Assembly (NCBI GenBank): GCA_900766165.1
Contig: CAAFUK010000066.1
Coordinates: 1-32,003 of the forward strand
DNA length: 32,003 nucleotides
Source of the DNA: an uncultured Collinsella sp.
Lineage (GTDB): Bacteria; Actinomycetota; Coriobacteriia; Coriobacteriales; Coriobacteriaceae
Reading direction: 5' to 3'
Positions within the stretch are counted from its first letter, which is position 1. Every line of letters begins with the position of its first letter. The translations under genes and the position numbers were made by a program. Of the stretch, positions 23,292 through 31,038 are shown piece by piece. A model generated the notes under the pieces. It did no database searches. It was not told where the DNA came from and saw only the letters and a program-made list of their open reading frames with translations.

Positions 23292-23378
23292 GCTCCCTAC
23301 GCCAGCATTAACTGACAGGTTCAAAGGATTGGGCCCTATGCCCTCTCAGCCTTGTGGTTTGCACCGCCGGCACTCCCG
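23292..23378 (-). promoter_or_regulatory. TPP riboswitch aptamer (THI element)
   Basis: On the minus strand the conserved blocks of the thiamine pyrophosphate aptamer appear in order: GGGAGTGCC, GGCTGAGAGGG, CCTTTGAACCTGTCAG, TTAATGCTGGCGTAGGGAGC. The CUGAGA and ACCUG...GGUUAAUGCUGGCGUAGGGA-like parts are diagnostic. It precedes a terminator hairpin and thiM, so high TPP should stop transcription of the thiM operon. Confidence 0.96.
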
Positions 23379-23410
23379 CATCGAATCTGTTGTTCCCTAT
23401 ACTAACGCAC

Positions 23411-23441
23411 CTGCCAAAAAGGGACAGGTTTATTTTGGCAG
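23411..23441 (+). repeat. 31-nt palindromic repeat, copy 4
   Basis: Arms CTGCCAAAA and TTTTGGCAG around GGGACAGGTTTA. It lies between the divergent riboswitch leader of thiM and the HAD gene, and so in a promoter region, unlike copies 1-3 and 5, which lie at gene ends. Confidence 0.82.
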
Positions 23442-23480
23442 GTCGTTACAATAGGTAGGACCGATACGAATGGGGACCTC

Positions 23481-24389
23481 ATGATCAAACTTGTGCTGAC
23501 CGATATGGACGATACGTTGATTCCAGCCGGGCATGACGGCGCCAGCGACTACGCCATTGAGGGCATTCATGCCATGCAGGCGGCGGGCCTGCATTTTGGC
23601 CCGGTTTCGGGTCGCCAGCCGTCCGCGATGAGCTGGATGTTCCGCAATCGCTCCGAGTGCTTCTCGACCGGTGCGTTTTGTAACGGCCAGGTGATGTTTG
23701 TCGGCGGCGAAGTAGTCGCCTCGCACGCAATCGACAACGATGCTCTGATGCGTTTGGCCGACTATCTGGAGCAAGAGACCGACGATACATTTCTAAAAGT
23801 CTATAGCCTGGGCGATGACTTTTGGGGCAACGATGCCTATTGCGTGACGAGTGATCCCGAGCGCGTTCGTCACGCCATGGAGTCGGGCGGCAACGCATGG
23901 CTCAAAGGCGAAGAGGCCCCGTGCCGTCCCGTCGTTGATGAAGTGCCGGTGTTCAAGGCGAATATCTGGAGTGCCCGTTCGCGTGAGGCGCTCGCGGAGC
24001 TACGCGAGCGCGTTGCCGTTGAGGTGCCGGAACTCTCGCTTGTGTTTCCCAACAACCGCGTGCGCCTGTTTGACATCCTTCCGGCTGGTTGGGACAAGGG
24101 TTGCGCTGCGCTGGAGTTGGCGCGCGCTTTGGACCTGACGCCCGATGAGGTGGCTGTATTTGGCGATTCCGATAACGATCTGCCCATGATCGATGCCGTT
24201 CCCAACTCCGTTGCAGTCGCCAATGCCAACGAGGCTGTCACGGCTGCCGCGCGCTGGCATATCGGCGCTGCGGCAGACGATGCGGTCGCCGGGGCTCTGC
24301 ATCAGATTGCCTCCTGCGCCGCGACGGGGGAAATGCCGTCGTTTATGCGTCAGATGAGCACGACGGGTTTCGACGTCACGAACGTCTAG
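23481..24389 (+). CDS. HAD superfamily hydrolase, Cof type (IIB)
   Basis: A 302-residue haloacid dehalogenase-type phosphatase. Motif I is LTDMDDTL with nucleophile Asp8 and acid/base Asp10; the common form is DxDGT, and here Asp11 takes the Gly place. PVSGRQ supplies motif II, GWDKGCAAL the motif III lysine, and VFGDSDNDLPM (about residues 226-236) motif IV. The large cap between motifs II and III is typical of Cof-type enzymes acting on sugar phosphates or cofactor phosphates; the substrate is unknown. Only a weak GGGGA precedes the ATG. A LysR regulator follows after 10 bp, likely in the same transcript. Confidence 0.9.
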   Translation: MIKLVLTDMDDTLIPAGHDGASDYAIEGIHAMQAAGLHFGPVSGRQPSAMSWMFRNRSECFSTGAFCNGQVMFVGGEVVASHAIDNDALMRLADYLEQETDDTFLKVYSLGDDFWGNDAYCVTSDPERVRHAMESGGNAWLKGEEAPCRPVVDEVPVFKANIWSARSREALAELRERVAVEVPELSLVFPNNRVRLFDILPAGWDKGCAALELARALDLTPDEVAVFGDSDNDLPMIDAVPNSVAVANANEAVTAAARWHIGAAADDAVAGALHQIASCAATGEMPSFMRQMSTTGFDVTNV

Positions 24390-24399
24390 GGAGGGCGCT

Positions 24400-25296
24400 A
24401 TGAAGCTTCAGCAGCTCAGGTATGTCGTCAAAGTTGCCGAATGCGGCAGCATTACCGAAGCCTCGCGCCGGCTCTTTGTGTCGCAGCCTTCGATTACCGC
24501 GTCGATCCGCGATCTCGAAAACGAGATGGGTGTGCACATCTTTGAGCGCACCAACAAGGGTGTCATTGTGTCCGAGGAGGGCGAGACCTTCTTGGGCTAC
24601 GCGCGACAGGTGCTTGACCAGGCCGATCTGCTCGAAGGCAAGTACAAGGGCGCATCCGAGCGGGTGCCGCACTTTAGTGTGAGCTGCCAGCATTATTCCT
24701 TTGCCGTTAACGCGTTTGTTGACGTGATCCGCGAGTTCGATGCCGCGCGCTACGACTTTACCCTGCGCGAGGAGCAGACTCACGAGATTATCGAGGACGT
24801 CGCGCATATGAAAAGCGAGCTCGGCATCCTGTACTTATCCGAGCACAATCGCGAGGTTATCGAGCGCATGCTGGCGGCCAACGAGCTCGTGTTCGAAGGG
24901 CTCTTCTGCGCCACGCCACACGTCTTTGTGTGTGCCGACCATCCGTTGGCGGGTCGCTCGAGTGTGACGCTCGAGGACTTGGAAGACTACCCGTTCCTGT
25001 CCTATGAGCAGGGCAGCTACAACTCGTTTTATTATTCCGAGGAACTGACCTCGACGTTTGAGCGTCGCAAGAATATCCGCGTGCGCGATCGCGCGACACT
25101 GTTCAACCTGGCTATGGGCCTTAACGGCTACACGGTATGCTCGGGCGTGATCAGTCACGAGCTCAACGGCCCCGGCATCATCTCCATTCCGCTTGATGTA
25201 GACGAGTACATGGAGATTGGCATCATCACGCGCAAGAACACGACGCTCACGCGCTACGGACAGGCCTATATCGACGCGATTCGTCAGCATATCTAG
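24400..25296 (+). CDS. LysR-type transcriptional regulator
   Basis: A 298-residue LysR-family protein. The N-terminal winged helix (LQQLRYVVKVAECGSITEASRRLFVSQPSITASIRDLENEMG) is canonical, with the recognition helix near residues 30-45. The remainder is the effector-binding domain of periplasmic-binding-protein fold. GGGAGGGCG precedes the ATG. It lies directly before the MetE-like gene on the same strand, and the gap between them holds two inverted repeats. Control of that gene in response to a methionine-pathway metabolite is likely but not shown. Confidence 0.93.
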   Translation: MKLQQLRYVVKVAECGSITEASRRLFVSQPSITASIRDLENEMGVHIFERTNKGVIVSEEGETFLGYARQVLDQADLLEGKYKGASERVPHFSVSCQHYSFAVNAFVDVIREFDAARYDFTLREEQTHEIIEDVAHMKSELGILYLSEHNREVIERMLAANELVFEGLFCATPHVFVCADHPLAGRSSVTLEDLEDYPFLSYEQGSYNSFYYSEELTSTFERRKNIRVRDRATLFNLAMGLNGYTVCSGVISHELNGPGIISIPLDVDEYMEIGIITRKNTTLTRYGQAYIDAIRQHI

Positions 25297-25343
25297 ACTG
25301 CTGCGTCCTGTACAGGTCAAATCTCTTCATGGCAGTCCCAACT

Positions 25344-25364
25344 GATATAGGAAGCATCTATATC
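25344..25364. promoter_or_regulatory. Inverted repeat before the MetE-like gene
   Basis: GATATAG and CTATATC flank a 7-nt spacer. A dyad of this size, in the gap between a LysR gene and its neighbour, is a candidate LysR recognition site. The surrounding gap is AT-rich compared with the genes. Confidence 0.5.
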
Positions 25365-25397
25365 AAACTGTTATAAACGTATATTTTACGATGGCTA

Positions 25398-25411
25398 TAT
25401 GAGCGCTCATA
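25398..25411. promoter_or_regulatory. Perfect 14-bp palindrome before the MetE-like gene
   Basis: TATGAGCGCTCATA is its own reverse complement. It lies 41 bp before ATG 25452, where it would overlap or follow the promoter, so it could serve as a repressor or activation site, separate from the dyad at 25344. Confidence 0.5.
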
Positions 25412-25451
25412 CTTTGTCCCAGTAAAGCAACCAATGCAAAGGGAGATATCT

Positions 25452-26585
25452 ATGAGTGCTTTAACCACGCTGAACGCGCCGTTTCGCGCCGATATCGTCG
25501 GCAGCTTTCTTCGTCCACAGGCCGTAAAGGACGCCCGTGCCGCCTATGCTGCGGGCACACTCGACGCCGCCGGCCTTAAGGCCGTCGAGGATGAGGCCAT
25601 TCGCGACCTGGTGGACAAGCAAAAGTCCGCTGGCCTGCAGGTGATTACCGATGGCGAGTTTCGCCGCAGTTACTGGCACCTCGACTTTATGTGGGGGCTC
25701 AACGGCATTGAACGCCGTACCTCGCGTACGGGCTATATGTTCCACGACGAGGAGACCACAGCCGACACCGCCGTGGTAACCGGCCCCATTAGCGGCGAGA
25801 ACCATCCGTTCGTCGAGCACTTTAAATTTGTCAAGGCGCTCGAGGGGGAGGGCCAGGTCGCGCGGCAAACCATTCCGGCGCCGATCCAGACGTTCTCCGA
25901 AGTCACGCTCGACCGCTGCGACGGCCAGCAGGAGAGCCTGCGCGCTGTCTATAAGACCGATGAGGAACTTGCCGACGCCATCGCAGCCGCTTATCGCACG
26001 GTGATCGCCGACCTGTACGCAGCAGGCTGCCGCAACATCCAGTTTGATGACTGCACCTGGGGCATCTACTGCGACACCGATTTTGTCGCCAAAACCGGCA
26101 TGAGCCCGGTCGACCTGCAAAAGGTAAGCGAGCTGGGCGTGGCGCTCAACAATGCCGCCATCGCGGACAAGCCCGACGATCTGGTCATCAACACGCATGT
26201 GTGCCGCGGCAACTACCACTCCACCTATGCCTTCGAGGGCGGCTATGACCCCATCGCGCCGTACCTGTTCGCAAACGAGGATGTCGATGCATTTTACCTG
26301 GAGTTCGATACGCCGCGCGCCGGCGGTTTTGAGCCGCTCAAGTACGTTGCCCCGGGCAAGAAGGTCGTGCTGGGTTTGGTAACCACCAAGGCGGCAGAGC
26401 TCGAGAACGAGGATGTTATCGTCGAGCGCATCCGTGAAGCCGCAAAGTACGTGCCGCTTGAGAACCTGTATCTGTCGCCTCAGTGCGGCTTTGCCAGCTG
26501 CGAGATTGGCAACAAGCTGACCGAGGATGAGCAATGGGCAAAGATCGCGCTGGTCAAGCGCATTGCCGAGCGCGTTTGGAAATAG
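25452..26585 (+). CDS. MetE-like cobalamin-independent methyltransferase, core domain (YxjG/YxjH type)
   Basis: A 377-residue protein matching only the C-terminal catalytic barrel of methionine synthase MetE. PFRADIVGSFLRP opens the domain, and DGEFRRSYWHLDF is typical of the YxjG/YxjH-like group. The zinc ligands are visible: His and Cys in NTHVCRGN, Glu in FYLEFDT and Cys in SPQCGFAS. It should transfer a methyl group to homocysteine or a related thiol; the methyl donor of such short enzymes is uncertain because the MetE N-terminal domain is missing. ATG 25452 has AAAGGGAG upstream; ATG 25434 does not. The LysR gene and two dyads lie just upstream. Confidence 0.92.
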   Translation: MSALTTLNAPFRADIVGSFLRPQAVKDARAAYAAGTLDAAGLKAVEDEAIRDLVDKQKSAGLQVITDGEFRRSYWHLDFMWGLNGIERRTSRTGYMFHDEETTADTAVVTGPISGENHPFVEHFKFVKALEGEGQVARQTIPAPIQTFSEVTLDRCDGQQESLRAVYKTDEELADAIAAAYRTVIADLYAAGCRNIQFDDCTWGIYCDTDFVAKTGMSPVDLQKVSELGVALNNAAIADKPDDLVINTHVCRGNYHSTYAFEGGYDPIAPYLFANEDVDAFYLEFDTPRAGGFEPLKYVAPGKKVVLGLVTTKAAELENEDVIVERIREAAKYVPLENLYLSPQCGFASCEIGNKLTEDEQWAKIALVKRIAERVWK

Positions 26586-26707
26586 CGCTAGTGTTTGCAG
26601 GTGGCGGCGCGTGCGAGGCATAGTGTATCGCGTACAATGGTTCGGATCGTATCGTTCGGGCAGGTTATCCGATATGCCTGATCGCCCTTCCATTCGAAAG
26701 GACATCC

Positions 26708-28042
26708 ATGCCCCAGTCCTCGACGCCCGCCGTCAGCGATGCCATCTACGACGCATCGTCGCTCGGCCGCCCGCGCATGTTCCTGCTCGGCCTACAGCAC
26801 CTGTTTGCCATGTTTGGCGCCACCGTGCTGGTGCCCGTGCTCACCGGCCTCTCGGTATCGGCAACGCTTTTGTTTGCCGGCTTGGGCACGCTGCTGTTCC
26901 ACTTCCTGTCGCGCGGTAAGGTGCCGGCATTTTTGGGCTCATCGTTTGCCTTTATTGCCGGTTATGCCGCAATCGCGCCCAACGGCGAGACCGAGCTTTT
27001 GCCCTACGCCTGCCTGGGCGTAGCTTGTGCCGGTCTGCTCTATCCGGTGCTGGCGGCGCTCTTCCGCGCGTTTGGCGCCAAGCGTGTCATGCGTTTCTTT
27101 CCGCCGGTGGTGACTGGCCCCATCGTCATTTCCATCGGCTTGATCCTGGCAAGTTCCGCTATTGCTAACTGCCAGACCAACTGGCTTGTGGCTGTCATTG
27201 GCGTTGCCGTTATCGTCATCTGCAACATCTGGGGCCGTGGCATGGTCAAGATCGTGCCGATTTTGCTGGGCGTTGTGGTGAGCTATGCCGTTGCGGCTGC
27301 GCTCGGCGAGGTTGATTTCTCGGGCGTTGCCGCCGCTCCGTGGGTCGGTCTGCCCATCGTGTGGGACAACACCGTGTTTGCACTCTTTGGGCCGCAGTTC
27401 GATAGCGGTCTTGCCACGACGGCCATCATCACCATCATGCCGCTGGCCTTCGCGACCATGATCGAGCATATCGGCGATATCTCTGCTATCGGTTCGACTT
27501 GCGAGCGCAACTACATTGCCGATCCCGGTCTGCATCGCACGCTGCTCGGCGACGGCCTTGCCACGATTCTGGCTTCGCTCTTTGGCGCTCCGGCCAACAC
27601 TACGTATGGTGAGAACACCGGCGTGCTCGCCCTGACGCGCGTGTTCGACCCGCGCGTAATTCGAATTGCCGCGTGTTGCGCCATCGTGCTTTCGTTCTGC
27701 CCCAAGTTCGCGGCTGTCATTGCGGCCATGCCGGCGTGTGTGATCGGCGGTGTGTCGCTCGTGCTCTACGGCATGATCAGCGCTGTGGGCGTCCGCAACC
27801 TCATCGAGAACCAGGTCGATTTCCAGAACAACCGCAACGTGCTGGTTGCCGCGCTGGTGCTCGTGCTTTCGCTCGGCATCGCGTACAGCACCGCCGGCGC
27901 CATCGTGTTGGAGCTGGGCGGCGTGACCATTTCGCTGTCCGGCATTGCCGTGGGCTCACTGGTGGGCATTGTGCTCAACGCCATCCTGCCGGGTAACGAC
28001 TTTGAGTTTGATGTCTCCGAGCTTGAGGAGGCTGCTGAGTAG
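26708..28042 (+). CDS. uraA: Uracil permease (nucleobase:cation symporter 2 family)
   Basis: A 444-residue membrane protein of the UraA/PyrP family, with about 12-14 hydrophobic helices across its length. Diagnostic segments are LGLQHLFAMFGATVLVPVLTG at the N terminus, FLGSSFAFIAGY, TMIEHIGDISAIG and APANTTYGENTGVLALTRV, where the Glu and Asn contact uracil and the proton in this family. It would import uracil by proton symport. AAAGGAC precedes the ATG. The 122-bp gap upstream holds a possible -10 (TACAAT at 26633) without a good -35. A strong terminator follows. Its own direct partners are not evident. Confidence 0.93.
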   Translation: MPQSSTPAVSDAIYDASSLGRPRMFLLGLQHLFAMFGATVLVPVLTGLSVSATLLFAGLGTLLFHFLSRGKVPAFLGSSFAFIAGYAAIAPNGETELLPYACLGVACAGLLYPVLAALFRAFGAKRVMRFFPPVVTGPIVISIGLILASSAIANCQTNWLVAVIGVAVIVICNIWGRGMVKIVPILLGVVVSYAVAAALGEVDFSGVAAAPWVGLPIVWDNTVFALFGPQFDSGLATTAIITIMPLAFATMIEHIGDISAIGSTCERNYIADPGLHRTLLGDGLATILASLFGAPANTTYGENTGVLALTRVFDPRVIRIAACCAIVLSFCPKFAAVIAAMPACVIGGVSLVLYGMISAVGVRNLIENQVDFQNNRNVLVAALVLVLSLGIAYSTAGAIVLELGGVTISLSGIAVGSLVGIVLNAILPGNDFEFDVSELEEAAE

Positions 28043-28067
28043 CAGCTGCGTTCAGCTAAAACAAGAT

Positions 28068-28105
28068 ATGGTGCCCATGCGTATATGCGTGTGGGCACCA
28101 TTTTT
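28068..28105 (+). terminator. Terminator after uraA
   Basis: ATGGTGCCCA (28068-28077) pairs with TGGGCACCAT (28092-28101), and a run of five T (28101-28105) follows. It overlaps the end of the convergent esterase gene and may also stop that transcript. Confidence 0.88.
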
Positions 28106-28769
28106 AATGTGTCAGTATCCAGTGGATGCCGCGGGCCATGCGTAAGTCGGTTTGGGCAAAGTGATTGCCGGGGTTGAGCTCCAGCGTTGTTGGGATGCCG
28201 CGCTCGACGAGCAACGCTTCCATCGCGCGTGTGTCGTCGAGTACATGCCGCATCATGCGGTTGGGCGTCTTGGTTTCCTTTTTGCCGAGTGATAGATAGA
28301 CGGCTTGCGGGCTGCCGGCAAAAGGGGCCGTACTGGCACGGTCGACAAATTCGGGAAACCACAGCGACCCCGATGCGCTCGCCGCGCGGTCAAAGGCGTC
28401 GGTTTGCCAGAGGGACCAGAGTGCGAAGAGGCCCGCGAGCGAGTAACCGGCAATGCCGCGCCAGGTGGGCGGCTGAGGAAGCGACGACTCGACCTGGGGG
28501 ATTATCTGATTCAGCAGCTCATCAAGAAAATCGGCAGCTTGGCCGCCGAAAGGCTCGGCATCGCGTACGGTCCCGTCGCATGCCCAGGGGCTCAGCTCGC
28601 GATTCCAATCGAGCCCGCCAATGGTGACGAGGGCGAATGGCGGACAGTCGAGCTCTCGGCAACACTTATAAACCTCGCTGCCGTCGCCCACGACCACGGG
28701 AAGGTGGATGACAGGCGCGCTTTCCGTATGATTCGAATAAACGGTTATCTGCTTTTGATGCGCTTCCAT
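28104..28769 (-). CDS. Alpha/beta hydrolase, putative esterase (esterase D / IroE-like)
   Basis: A 221-residue alpha/beta hydrolase resembling the putative esterase family PF00756. The nucleophile elbow is GYSLAGL, in the place of GxSxxG, preceded by a typical PPTWRGIAG strand. Earlier PFALVTIGGLDWNRELSPW supplies the oxyanion region. GKKETKTPNR and the late PGNHF histidine fit the rest of the triad. No signal peptide is visible, so a cytosolic esterase is expected. The substrate is unknown; family members cleave acyl, S-formylglutathione or siderophore esters. The gene is alone on its strand between uraA and the surface protein genes. Confidence 0.85.
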   Translation of the reverse strand: MEAHQKQITVYSNHTESAPVIHLPVVVGDGSEVYKCCRELDCPPFALVTIGGLDWNRELSPWACDGTVRDAEPFGGQAADFLDELLNQIIPQVESSLPQPPTWRGIAGYSLAGLFALWSLWQTDAFDRAASASGSLWFPEFVDRASTAPFAGSPQAVYLSLGKKETKTPNRMMRHVLDDTRAMEALLVERGIPTTLELNPGNHFAQTDLRMARGIHWILTH

Positions 28770-28883
28770 GACGGGCTTCTCTCAGTGTTGTGATATCGGC
28801 AGCCCCAATTGTCGCACGCCAACGTATGCCGGTTGGGCTAGACCAAAGACAATCTCGTGCATCCCCTGCGGACGCATATGGAA

Positions 28884-28919
28884 AACGCCACCGCCGGAGG
28901 GGAGCTCGGCGGTGGCGTT
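28884..28919 (-). terminator. Terminator after the first surface protein gene
   Basis: AACGCCACCGCC and its complement form a 12-bp stem with a 12-nt loop, followed on the minus strand by TTCC after TT. It lies about 60 bp past the stop codon at 28977. The rest of the 28770-28976 gap shows no gene. Confidence 0.85.
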
Positions 28920-28976
28920 GTTAAACGGTGCTGGGGCTCGGGGCCTTCGCGGGAGCTGCCATGTGCGCAGAGGCGT

Positions 28977-30767
28977 CTAAGAACGCTTACGGCTCGCCAT
29001 GGTGCCTGCGGCGATAGCGGCTGTTCCCGCAAGGACGGTTGCCACGATGGCCGCACCCGAGGTGTCGCCGGTTGCCGCGAGCACGCCGGTAGTCTTGGCT
29101 TTCGTGGTTGAAGCCGCAACGGCCTTGGTCGGCTTTGAGCCCTCAGACTTGGGGTTCTGCTTGGACTCCGCGGGCTTGCTTTCTGCGGGCTTGGTCTCGT
29201 CGGGCTTGGGGTCTTCCGGCTTGGCTACCTCGGGAGGTGCGATGGTCGTACTTTTGGCGACTGCTTTGATATAGAGGGAGTCGACCGTGGCGTCGCCCGT
29301 GCCGATGGCTTGGCCTGCCTCGTAGATGCCGTCACGGAGCTTGCGATAGTCAATGACCTTGCCGCCTTCGGGCGTCTGGATGGCGGCGTTCTCAATCTTG
29401 ATGGTGCCGATTGTCTTGCCGTCAGCGCTCATGGCACGGGCAAAGATTGCCGCTGTATCTCCTTCGGCCGTTACCTTGCTGCGGATGATCGAGATGACTG
29501 CGGGTGTGACGCCCTCGCTGGTCTGGGCGATGATGCCGATGTTCTCGCCTTGGGGTTCGCGCCTCGTCTCGCCATCTTGGTTTTCGCTGTAGGGGATGGG
29601 GCCGTCGCCGTTCTCGACATAGCGGGCTATGGCCTTGACAACGGAGTCGCTGATGTAGATGTGGCCGCCCTTCTCGTTGGGTCGATCGTTTCTGGTGGAG
29701 AATGCAGCCGAAACCTCGCCTTCCGCAAACGCGTCCACGGTGGAGCCGTTCTTGACGACGATATCGTCTTGGTAGGTGAAGAGGGCAATGGCGTCACCGT
29801 ATCTGCCTTTACTTGCGCGGACTGTCACGTTTGCATGATCGAGTGTGATGCCCTTGTGGGCATAGACGCCATATTCAACACCGTTTGCGTTGAGGGAGGC
29901 GTTTGTGGCTGCGAGGCTGCCCTTGGCCTCGACGGCGGCGTCTTTCTCGGAGCTCGCCTTGACCTGGCTGCCGTCCGAGATATTGATGTTGCCGCCGCTC
30001 CAAATGGCCTCACCATCGGCTGAGCTTGCCTCGACTGTGCCGCCACCCTTGATGGTGAGGTTCTTGTCGGTTCCGATACCCTTGTCCTTGGTAGCCCTGG
30101 CGGTGACGGCCCCGCTGTCGTCAATCGTGATATTGCCGTTTGCCCTGATGCCATCCGATACGCCCGTGGCGTTGACGTTGCCCGAACCTTTGATAGCGAG
30201 ATCGCCCTCGGCGTCGATGGCATCAAACCCAGCGCTCGTGGCGTTGACGGATCCGGCTCCGTCGATGTTGATATTACCCGTGGAGAGGATAGCGTCCTCA
30301 GTAGATGTCACGCTGAGCGTGCTGCCCGCGTCGCCTTGGATATTGAGCTCGGCGTTCTCATTCTTGCCATGAGAAGCCTTGATGCCTTCGATCCAGTCGG
30401 CAGTGACGATGTTGTTTCCCGAGTAATTCACGTTGAGCTTGCCTGCGGCCTGGATCTCGCCGCCGTTATAGTTGTTGAGCTTCAAGTCGTCGGCGCCGTC
30501 CCACGACCAGGTGCCGGTCTCGTCGCCCGCCGCAGTGCCGGCGTTGTATTTGGTTTCGCCGACCTTGACCCATTCCGCCGCGAGCGAGACGCTCGGCATG
30601 AGCAGCGAGCTCACCGTGAGCGCGCACACGGCGCCTACGACGATGCGGCGCGTCACGCGGCGCCAGCTGCCGTGCGCGAGTCCTATGCGACGGCGAACGT
30701 CGGGTTCGGCAACATGGGTTCCGGCGGTAGTGTCATTGCGTTTGGGGGTCGTGAACAAGGCTGCCAT
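28977..30767 (-). CDS. Sortase-anchored surface protein with carbohydrate-binding-like repeats
   Basis: A 596-residue cell-wall protein. A basic N terminus and a hydrophobic stretch (residues 42-62) ending in SVSLAAEW form a long signal peptide. Residues about 65-480 are repeated short beta-strand units (for example NINIDGAGSVNATSAGFDAI, DLAIKGSGNVNATGVSDGI), like a right-handed beta-helix of the DUF4353/Cthe_2159 carbohydrate-binding type. A Pro/Lys/Glu-rich wall spacer (KPEDPKPDETKPAESKP) follows. The C terminus has the sorting signal LAATGD (563-568), a hydrophobic helix and a RKRS tail, an LPxTG variant. ATG 30767 with GGGAG upstream is chosen over the far upstream ATG 30929. It is a tandem paralog of the next gene. 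Ligand unknown. Confidence 0.85.
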   Translation of the reverse strand: MAALFTTPKRNDTTAGTHVAEPDVRRRIGLAHGSWRRVTRRIVVGAVCALTVSSLLMPSVSLAAEWVKVGETKYNAGTAAGDETGTWSWDGADDLKLNNYNGGEIQAAGKLNVNYSGNNIVTADWIEGIKASHGKNENAELNIQGDAGSTLSVTSTEDAILSTGNINIDGAGSVNATSAGFDAIDAEGDLAIKGSGNVNATGVSDGIRANGNITIDDSGAVTARATKDKGIGTDKNLTIKGGGTVEASSADGEAIWSGGNINISDGSQVKASSEKDAAVEAKGSLAATNASLNANGVEYGVYAHKGITLDHANVTVRASKGRYGDAIALFTYQDDIVVKNGSTVDAFAEGEVSAAFSTRNDRPNEKGGHIYISDSVVKAIARYVENGDGPIPYSENQDGETRREPQGENIGIIAQTSEGVTPAVISIIRSKVTAEGDTAAIFARAMSADGKTIGTIKIENAAIQTPEGGKVIDYRKLRDGIYEAGQAIGTGDATVDSLYIKAVAKSTTIAPPEVAKPEDPKPDETKPAESKPAESKQNPKSEGSKPTKAVAASTTKAKTTGVLAATGDTSGAAIVATVLAGTAAIAAGTMASRKRS

Positions 30768-30912
30768 GGTTGCTCCCGTTCTCATAGGGCCTATACGGCT
30801 AGGTTCAGCGTATCTGCTGGATGTTGCCGGCGGTAGTGCCGTTTGGAGGGCAAAATGGCCAAAATGGGGGAGAAATAGGCCGCACGCCGGCGCAGGGACC
30901 AACGCTAAAAGA

Positions 30913-30945
30913 AAAGCGCGGGGCCGCATGGCGACTCCGCGCTTT
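30913..30945 (-). terminator. Terminator after the second surface protein gene
   Basis: AAAGCGCGG and CCGCGCTTT form a 9-bp stem around a 15-nt loop, followed on the minus strand by TCTTTT. It separates the two tandem surface protein genes, so each is likely transcribed from its own promoter. I could not assign the promoter of the 28977-30767 gene. Confidence 0.8.
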
Positions 30946-30959
30946 ATTGTTCAGCTTTT

Positions 30960-31010
30960 GCAGCCTTGCCCTTACGCTACGAAGAAGTAGACGGGGAAGG
31001 CAAGGGCTGC
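30960..31010 (-). repeat. Long imperfect hairpin after the second surface protein gene
   Basis: GCAGCC and TTGCC (30960-30970) pair with GGCAA and GGGCTGC (30999-31010) with one bulge, leaving a loop of about 28 nt. It precedes the terminator at 30913 on the minus strand and could be part of the 3' untranslated region or a mRNA-stabilising structure. Confidence 0.4.
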
Positions 31011-31038
31011 GATCCACCCGTCCTGTGCGAAAAAGTGT

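Noticed and set aside
25461..26705. Open frame of 414 codons on the minus strand
   Set aside because: It is antisense to the MetE-like gene, with no ribosome site and no recognisable domain.
28788..28818. Possible sixth copy of the 31-nt palindrome
   Set aside because: The core GGGGCTGCC is present on the minus strand, but the flanking arms do not pair, so it is at best a decayed copy.
30851..30867. Direct repeat CAAAATGG twice at 9-bp spacing upstream of the surface protein gene
   Set aside because: Only two 8-mers with no matching promoter boxes; chance cannot be excluded.
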